Source of the DNA: an uncultured Clostridia bacterium
GTDB taxonomy: Bacteria > Bacillota > Clostridia > Monoglobales > Monoglobaceae
Direction: 5' to 3'
Assembly: GCA_945878965.1 (NCBI GenBank)
Contig: CAMCUJ010000009.1
Span: 1-13,906, forward strand
Length of the DNA: 13,906 nucleotides
Part shown: piece by piece, positions 8,205-13,906 of the stretch
Numbering within the stretch: position 1 is the first letter of the stretch
Layout: the number at the start of each line of letters is the position of its first letter
The notes under the pieces: generated by a model
What the model was told of the DNA's origin: nothing
Databases searched by the model: none
The model's input: only the letters and a program-made list of their open reading frames with translations
Position numbers and translations under genes: made by a program

Positions 8205-8894
8205 TTAAAAGAAAGGAATAAGCTCAATTATAAATATTAAAAATTTATATATATATAATACTAAATGTGTAAGCAGCAAATTAAATATAGGCAGATTAAT
8301 AAGTATAATAAGCGCTATAAATCCAAACTGCTCATACTGCATTATTTTAAAGTATATTCTTGCAGGCAATACCGCATTTAAAACCTTTGATCCGTCAAGA
8401 GGAGGAATAGGTATTAAATTAAAAACCGCAAGTGATAAATTCATAATAATAAGCGTCTGACACAGTGTGCTTACAACAGTAATCAGTATATTAACAGCGG
8501 TTGGAAGATTATAAGGAAGAAGCCCTAAAATCTTAATAATCAAGATCGAAATAAATGCAAGCAGAATATTTGAAACGGGTCCTGCAATTGATGTGAGTAC
8601 CATTCCTTTTTTATATTTGCCGCTTTCAAAATTATTTGGATTTATCGGAACCGGCCTTGCCCATCCGAAACCGAATAATAATAAGCATAACGCACCGATT
8701 GGGTCAAGATGAGATAAAGGGTTCAGGCTAAGTCTGCCCATATTTTTTGCTGTATTATCACCAAGCTTATATGCAACATATCCATGAGAAAATTCATGGA
8801 ATGAAAGTGAAAGAAACACACAAAATATAGTAATTAAAAAAGATAATATACCCTCTAAGCCGTTTCCAAACCACGCTTGAAATCTATTAACCAT
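8205..8894 (-). CDS. membrane site-2-type metalloprotease (peptidase M50)
   Basis: This is a small polytopic membrane zinc protease of the site-2 protease family. The zinc motif HEFSH lies in the second hydrophobic stretch (H33, E34, H37, counting from the ATG used here), and the third ligand region NLIPIPPLDG has D167. Between them are FGFGWARPVPINPNNF and SIAGPVSN, typical of the short M50 group. At least four hydrophobic segments are visible, and no PDZ domain. The frame can be extended two codons to a TTG at 8900, but AGGAG (8903-8907) would then be only 2 bases away. The ATG at 8894 gives 8 bases of spacing and is preferred. It is the first gene before scpA-scpB-ytfI-ytfJ. The substrate is unknown; SpoIVFB-like sporulation roles belong to relatives and cannot be assumed. 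Confidence 0.88.
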   Translation of the reverse strand: MVNRFQAWFGNGLEGILSFLITIFCVFLSLSFHEFSHGYVAYKLGDNTAKNMGRLSLNPLSHLDPIGALCLLLFGFGWARPVPINPNNFESGKYKKGMVLTSIAGPVSNILLAFISILIIKILGLLPYNLPTAVNILITVVSTLCQTLIIMNLSLAVFNLIPIPPLDGSKVLNAVLPARIYFKIMQYEQFGFIALIILINLPIFNLLLTHLVLYIYKFLIFIIELIPFF

Positions 8895-8923
8895 TTTCAA
8901 AGCTCCTGTTCCTATAAAAATTT

Positions 8924-8968
8924 AATTAGGGACTGTATATAATCAACTAAACTTCACAGTCCCTGATT
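8924..8968 (-). terminator. likely intrinsic terminator downstream of lysA
   Basis: AGGGACTGT (8928-8936) and ACAGTCCCT (8956-8964) form a 9-bp stem, extended by four weaker outer pairs to 8924 and 8968, with a 19-base loop. On the - strand the stem is followed by AAATTTTTAT, a T-rich tail. It separates lysA and the stem-loop cluster from the M50 gene, whose ribosome binding site lies only 17 bases further on. Confidence 0.65.
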
Positions 8969-8980
8969 ATCATTATATTC

Positions 8981-9088
8981 AATAAGGCGCAGAGCGCCGT
9001 TATTCAACGTTTTCGGTGGAAAAAAGGTACTCCCGCCGAAAAAATCAAGTGGAACTCGCCGCCTAAGATACGGGAGACATCTTGATTT
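8981..9088. repeat. cluster of three stem-loops, possible intergenic repeat element
   Basis: Three inverted repeats lie one after another and are richer in G+C than the surroundings. GGCGC (8986-8990) pairs with GCGCC (8994-8998) and is extended by AATAA/TTATT around a bulged G. TTTTCGG (9010-9016) pairs with CCGAAAA (9036-9042), with three inner pairs. AAATCAAG (9042-9049) pairs with CTTGATTT (9081-9088) across 31 bases, within which ctcccg/cgggag at 9030-9035 and 9071-9076 offers an alternative fold. On the - strand the third stem ends in a run of six T directly after lysA and could act as a first terminator. No reading frame of note is present. The compact structure resembles dispersed intergenic palindromes, but only one copy is in view, so the repeat label is an inference. 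Confidence 0.4.
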
Positions 9089-9090
9089 AG

Positions 9091-10392
9091 TTATAAATCG
9101 TTTTTAATTAAATCCTCGTAGCTTTCACGTTTAACTGCAAGCTTTGTTTCACCGTTATAAACCATAATAACAGGAAGACGGGGTATTCTGTTATAGTTAC
9201 TTGCCATAGAATAATTATAAGCACCGGTTGCAAGAACTGCAAGTAAATCTCCCGAGTTTATTTCCGGCATCATAGCGTCCTTTATAAGGATATCACCCGA
9301 CTCACAGCACTTTCCGGCAATTGTAACCTTTTTGATTTTTTCAGCCAAAGGCTTTTTAACCAAAACTGCCTCATATTCCGACTGATACATAATGTAACGA
9401 GGATTGTCACCCATACCGCCGTCAACAGATACATAAGTTCTGATGTTTGGTATTTCCTTAACGGCACCTACCTTATAAACTGTAAGTCCGCTTGAGGCAA
9501 CAATTGAACGTCCCGGCTCCATAACCATAAACGGTGTCTTAACATTTCTCTTTTCAGACATTTCATAAACTACTTTAGAAACCGCTTGAATATACTTGTC
9601 ATAGTTTATAGGTGTATCATGCTCTGTATATTTAATTCCATATCCGCCGCCAAGATTAAGCTCATCAATCTCAATTCCGTATTTGTCTTTTAAATCGCCT
9701 ATGAAATTCATCATTTTTTCGGCAGCAAGCTCAAACGGAGCAAGCTCAAAAATCTGAGAGCCTATGTGGCAGTGAACGCCGACAACCCTTACACCCTTAA
9801 GACCGCTGGCATACTTGATTATTTCTTCGGCTTCGCCTGTTTCAAGCGCTACACCAAACTTTGAATCAATCTGACCTGTTTGAACAAAATCGTGTGTGTG
9901 GGCATCAATGCCCGGTTTAATTCTGAAAAGAATATCTATAGTTTTGTTTGCTTTTTGTGCAAGCTCTGAAATTTTGTCAAGCTCAAATATATTATCAACA
10001 ACTATTCTTCCGACATTGTTGTCAATTGCCATCTGTATTTCATCATCTTTTTTGTTATTGCCGTGGAAATAGATCTTATCAGCCGGAAAACCTGCTTTAA
10101 GAGCTGTGAACAATTCGCCGCCCGAAACAACGTCAACACCCATACCTTCTTCTTTCATAATTCTGTAAATGTGCATACAGGAAAGAGCCTTGCTCGCATA
10201 AAGAACCAATCCGTTTCCGTTATAATAATCCTTCATAGCCTTATTGTAAATACGGCAGTTTTCTCTTATAGAATTTTCGTCCATAATATATGCCGGAGTT
10301 TGGTATTCGTTAGCTATTGTTTCCACATCAACTCCGCCTATTGTAAGGTTTCCCTTTTCGTTAACATCTAAACAGTCCATTACAAATTTCAT
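9091..10392 (-). CDS. lysA: diaminopimelate decarboxylase
   Basis: LysA decarboxylates meso-diaminopimelate to L-lysine, the last step of lysine synthesis, using pyridoxal phosphate. The 433-residue product is a fold-type III enzyme. Visible residues are the PLP lysine K68 (LYASKALSC), HCHIGSQ (207-213), the phosphate-binding GGGYGI (248-253), EPGR (292-295), the partner-subunit C363-E364 (KCCESGD) and the GAYNYSMASNYN segment (390-401). All are intact, so the enzyme should be active. AGGAGG (10403-10408) precedes the ATG with 10 bases of spacing. The gene appears monocistronic: it has its own promoter near 10616-10644, a long leader, and a terminator at 8924-8968. Arginine decarboxylase of the same fold is less likely given the length and the CESGD motif. 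Confidence 0.97.
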   Translation of the reverse strand: MKFVMDCLDVNEKGNLTIGGVDVETIANEYQTPAYIMDENSIRENCRIYNKAMKDYYNGNGLVLYASKALSCMHIYRIMKEEGMGVDVVSGGELFTALKAGFPADKIYFHGNNKKDDEIQMAIDNNVGRIVVDNIFELDKISELAQKANKTIDILFRIKPGIDAHTHDFVQTGQIDSKFGVALETGEAEEIIKYASGLKGVRVVGVHCHIGSQIFELAPFELAAEKMMNFIGDLKDKYGIEIDELNLGGGYGIKYTEHDTPINYDKYIQAVSKVVYEMSEKRNVKTPFMVMEPGRSIVASSGLTVYKVGAVKEIPNIRTYVSVDGGMGDNPRYIMYQSEYEAVLVKKPLAEKIKKVTIAGKCCESGDILIKDAMMPEINSGDLLAVLATGAYNYSMASNYNRIPRLPVIMVYNGETKLAVKRESYEDLIKNDL

Positions 10393-10609
10393 TTTTGAAT
10401 TTCCTCCTAAGTAAATAACGTATTTATTCCCTATGCTATAGGGAAAATACTCTATATATAATTCTTAACGAATTAACTCGTTAAAAACAAAGCAGCAAAA
10501 GTATAATCCGTATTATTGATTAACCGTAATCAATTAAAGGCTGTCGGTTCATAACGCTGTTTATTTCGTATTTTAAGTCATAAAACTTCCGCTTATGTTT
10601 ATAAAGTAC
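10393..10609 (-). promoter_or_regulatory. long lysA leader with possible RNA structure
   Basis: If transcription starts about 7 bases after the promoter at 10616-10644, the lysA leader is roughly 217 bases. It shows three hairpins: TTGATTA/TAATCAA (10516-10522 with 10527-10533, 4-base loop), TTAACGA/TCGTTAA (10465-10471 with 10478-10484) and TTCCCTAT/ATAGGGAA (10427-10434 with 10438-10445, 3-base loop), the last just before the ribosome binding site. A bulged outer stem can form between 10556-10562 and 10489-10496. The CGGT loop of the first hairpin is complementary to ACCG at 10545-10548 (- strand reading). I do not recognise a lysine riboswitch or T-box, and there is no clear terminator, so a regulatory role is inference only. 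Confidence 0.35.
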
Positions 10610-10615
10610 TATTAA

Positions 10616-10644
10616 ATTTTATCATATATATTTAGTTTTGTCAA
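10616..10644 (-). promoter_or_regulatory. sigma-A-type promoter for lysA
   Basis: On the - strand TTGACA (10639-10644) is an exact -35 consensus. A 17-base spacer leads to TAAAAT (10616-10621), a one-mismatch -10 preceded by TGA, which also gives an extended -10. It is the best promoter match in the divergent lysA-yunB region and points to lysA. Confidence 0.8.
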
Positions 10645-10787
10645 ACAGTTATGACGCAATAACAGAAAAATTTTCTTTGATAAATGAAATATTATATATT
10701 AAAGATATTTTGCACAATAATAATTATAAAGAATAGTATATTAAAATAAGATAATTATAACTTGTCATAATGAAATGCGGTGATAAT

Positions 10788-11480
10788 ATGCAAGTATTCA
10801 TAAAAAAATTCAAATATAGATTTAGACCTATACATAAAAGCAGAATTATGCCTCATATAAGAAAAAAGCGTTTTGAGCATTATTTTATGAAATGGTTCAT
10901 ATTAGGCATTGTAATTGCAATAACACTAAGCGTAATAGGATGCAGAAATGCGGAGCCGTACTTGGCTGAAAAGGGAATATCAAAAATTCAGGCATCCCTT
11001 ACTGTGTTTGCAAATGAAACCGTACTTGAGGTTATAGAAAGCGATAATACGTATAATGATATAATTATAAGCGAAAAGAATGAAAAAGGAGAAATAATTT
11101 CAGTCAGAACGGATATTTTAAAGGCTAACAGATTAAAATCCGAAATAATGATAAAGCTACAGGGAAAGCTTGATATGTTTGAAAATGTAACGGTTTTTCT
11201 GCCTTTTGGCACTGTATTTGGGAAAAGTGTTTTTTCGGGCTATGGCTTTAATGTTCCGATTAAAATTCTCGGAATAAATAATTTATCGGTAGACTTAGTG
11301 AATGATTTCACATCTGCCGGAATAAATCAGACTCGTCACTTGGTGCAGCTTAATATTAAAATTAATGCTTCGGTTCTGGCACTTTTAGACCGTCAGAGCG
11401 TTGATATAGTAACTCAAATTCCGGTTTCGGATACAATAATCGTTGGAGATACACCTGAGTTTTATGCCGATAAAAATTAA
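10788..11480 (+). CDS. yunB: YunB-family sporulation protein
   Basis: YunB is made in the mother cell under sigma-E in Bacillus and is required for normal sporulation; its molecular role is not known. This product has 230 residues from the ATG used here: a very basic N-terminus (1-33), one hydrophobic segment (about 36-51), then an extracytoplasmic domain with the family features FLPFGTVFGKSVFSGYGFNVPIKI and GINQTRHLVQLNI (GINQTRH at 178-184). An in-frame ATG at 10770 has no ribosome binding site, while GGTGAT (10779-10784) is well placed for the ATG at 10788. The sequence SVIGC ending at C52 fits a lipobox, which is odd after such a long basic leader. It is divergent from lysA. No convincing sigma-E promoter was found upstream. 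Confidence 0.85.
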   Translation: MQVFIKKFKYRFRPIHKSRIMPHIRKKRFEHYFMKWFILGIVIAITLSVIGCRNAEPYLAEKGISKIQASLTVFANETVLEVIESDNTYNDIIISEKNEKGEIISVRTDILKANRLKSEIMIKLQGKLDMFENVTVFLPFGTVFGKSVFSGYGFNVPIKILGINNLSVDLVNDFTSAGINQTRHLVQLNIKINASVLALLDRQSVDIVTQIPVSDTIIVGDTPEFYADKN

Positions 11481-11504
11481 TTTATTATATTTTGATTTAA
11501 TTTA

Positions 11505-13563
<2,059 letters not shown>

Positions 13564-13572
13564 AAATATAGA

Positions 13573-13665
13573 TAGGGGCGGATTTTATATCCGCCCGTGC
13601 GAAAACCGCAAATATATATGTTGAATATGTAGGGGACGGCATCCCAACTCCCGTTGCGGCGGCTG
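13573..13665. repeat. GC-rich palindromic intergenic stretch after ligA
   Basis: GGGCGGAT (13576-13583) and ATCCGCCC (13589-13596) form a perfect 8-bp stem with a 5-base loop, 12 bases after the ligA stop. There is no T-run after it, so it is a poor intrinsic terminator. A related start, TAGGGG-A-CGG, recurs at 13630-13639 (first copy TAGGGGCGG at 13573-13581) and is followed by a GC-rich stretch with a second, weaker palindrome. The composition stands out against the AT-rich surroundings and resembles dispersed intergenic palindromes. The remaining bases to 13719 hold nothing I recognise. Confidence 0.4.
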
Positions 13666-13719
13666 GTGCCACTGCTGTTACTTTATTCTTACGAATTACG
13701 AAAAGGAGTTTATATTTTA

Positions 13720-13906
13720 TCATTCATCATTATTTTCTTTTTTAGTGTTTTTAATATTATTCAACGGATTTTTTGAAACTGCCGTTTTTAACTGCTGGTT
13801 ATCAACGTGAGTGTATATCTCTGTTGTTGAAAGCTGCTCATGACCCAAAATCTCCTGAAGGGCTCTGATATCAACTCCCGATTGATACATTAATGTAGCC
13901 GCAGTA
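13720..13906 (-). CDS. tyrosine recombinase (Xer/phage integrase family), C-terminal fragment
   Basis: Sixty-one C-terminal residues are visible and the rest lies beyond the right edge. The sequence begins [22 protein letters not shown] and continues with the nucleophile region [14 protein letters not shown]. The Tyr at residue 31 of the fragment is the likely catalytic tyrosine, and the GH at 21-22 contains the conserved His. The N-terminal catalytic Arg and the HxxR motif are outside the window. The tail after KNPL is rich in Asn, Lys and Glu. The protein could be a chromosomal XerC/XerD-type resolvase or a mobile-element integrase, and the fragment cannot decide between them. The stop is TGA at 13720-13722. 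Confidence 0.9.
   Translation of the reverse strand, partial: TAATLMYQSGVDIRALQEILGHEQLSTTEIYTHVDNQQLKTAVSKNPLNNIKNTKKENNDE

Noticed and set aside
8972..9007. Promoter for the M50-scpAB operon using the perfect TATAAT at 8972-8977 (- strand)
   Set aside because: The nearest -35-like TTGAAT (9002-9007) is 24 bases away, and a transcript from here would begin with the terminator-like stem at 8924-8968.
10393..10609. Lysine riboswitch (L-box) or T-box upstream of lysA
   Set aside because: The leader length would fit, but none of the conserved core segments of either class could be found by eye and there is no clear terminator/antiterminator pair.
10640..10787. Sigma-E promoter for yunB
   Set aside because: The region is so AT-rich that several weak -35-like ATATT motifs occur, but none is correctly spaced from a CATA-type -10.

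Overview
The window is an AT-rich, gene-dense stretch of a low-GC Gram-positive chromosome. It is most likely from an anaerobic, endospore-forming member of the Clostridia. The evidence is the gene order nadD-yqeK-LCP-rsfS-leuS, the pair ytfI-ytfJ next to scpA-scpB, a YunB-family sporulation protein, NAD-dependent ligA, AGGAGG-type ribosome binding sites and sigma-A-like promoters. I cannot name genus or species. Nearly everything is core housekeeping DNA. I found no phage, defence locus, CRISPR array, insertion sequence, tRNA or rRNA, and no convincing undescribed system.

Left block (1-5100, + strand): the 3' end of nadD (NAD synthesis), yqeK (HD-domain Ap4A hydrolase), a LytR-CpsA-Psr (LCP) cell-wall glycopolymer ligase with a LytR_C tail, rsfS (ribosome silencing factor) and leuS (leucyl-tRNA synthetase). 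Spacing is short and each gene has its own ribosome binding site. Two hairpins at 5114-5195 separate leuS from the convergent genes.

Middle block (5214-8894, - strand, transcribed right to left): a membrane M50 site-2-type protease, scpA, scpB (condensin partners of SMC), ytfI (DUF2953) and ytfJ (GerW-type sporulation protein). Gaps are 26-57 bases, which suggests one operon linking chromosome condensation with sporulation genes. Several of these products carry charged or Asn-rich low-complexity segments, most strikingly a C-terminal tail of about 80 residues on ScpB.

lysA block (8901-10644, - strand): lysA (diaminopimelate decarboxylase) has a near-consensus promoter about 220 bases upstream, so its leader is long and shows several possible hairpins. 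Downstream of lysA lies a cluster of stem-loops (8981-9088), then a likely terminator (8924-8968).

Right block (10788-13563, + strand): yunB, then ligA behind its own near-consensus promoter. A GC-richer palindromic intergenic stretch follows (13573-13665). The window ends inside the C-terminus of a tyrosine recombinase on the - strand (13720-13906).

For three genes (M50 protease, yunB, ligA) the ribosome binding site supports a start slightly downstream of the longest reading frame, and those starts are used here.
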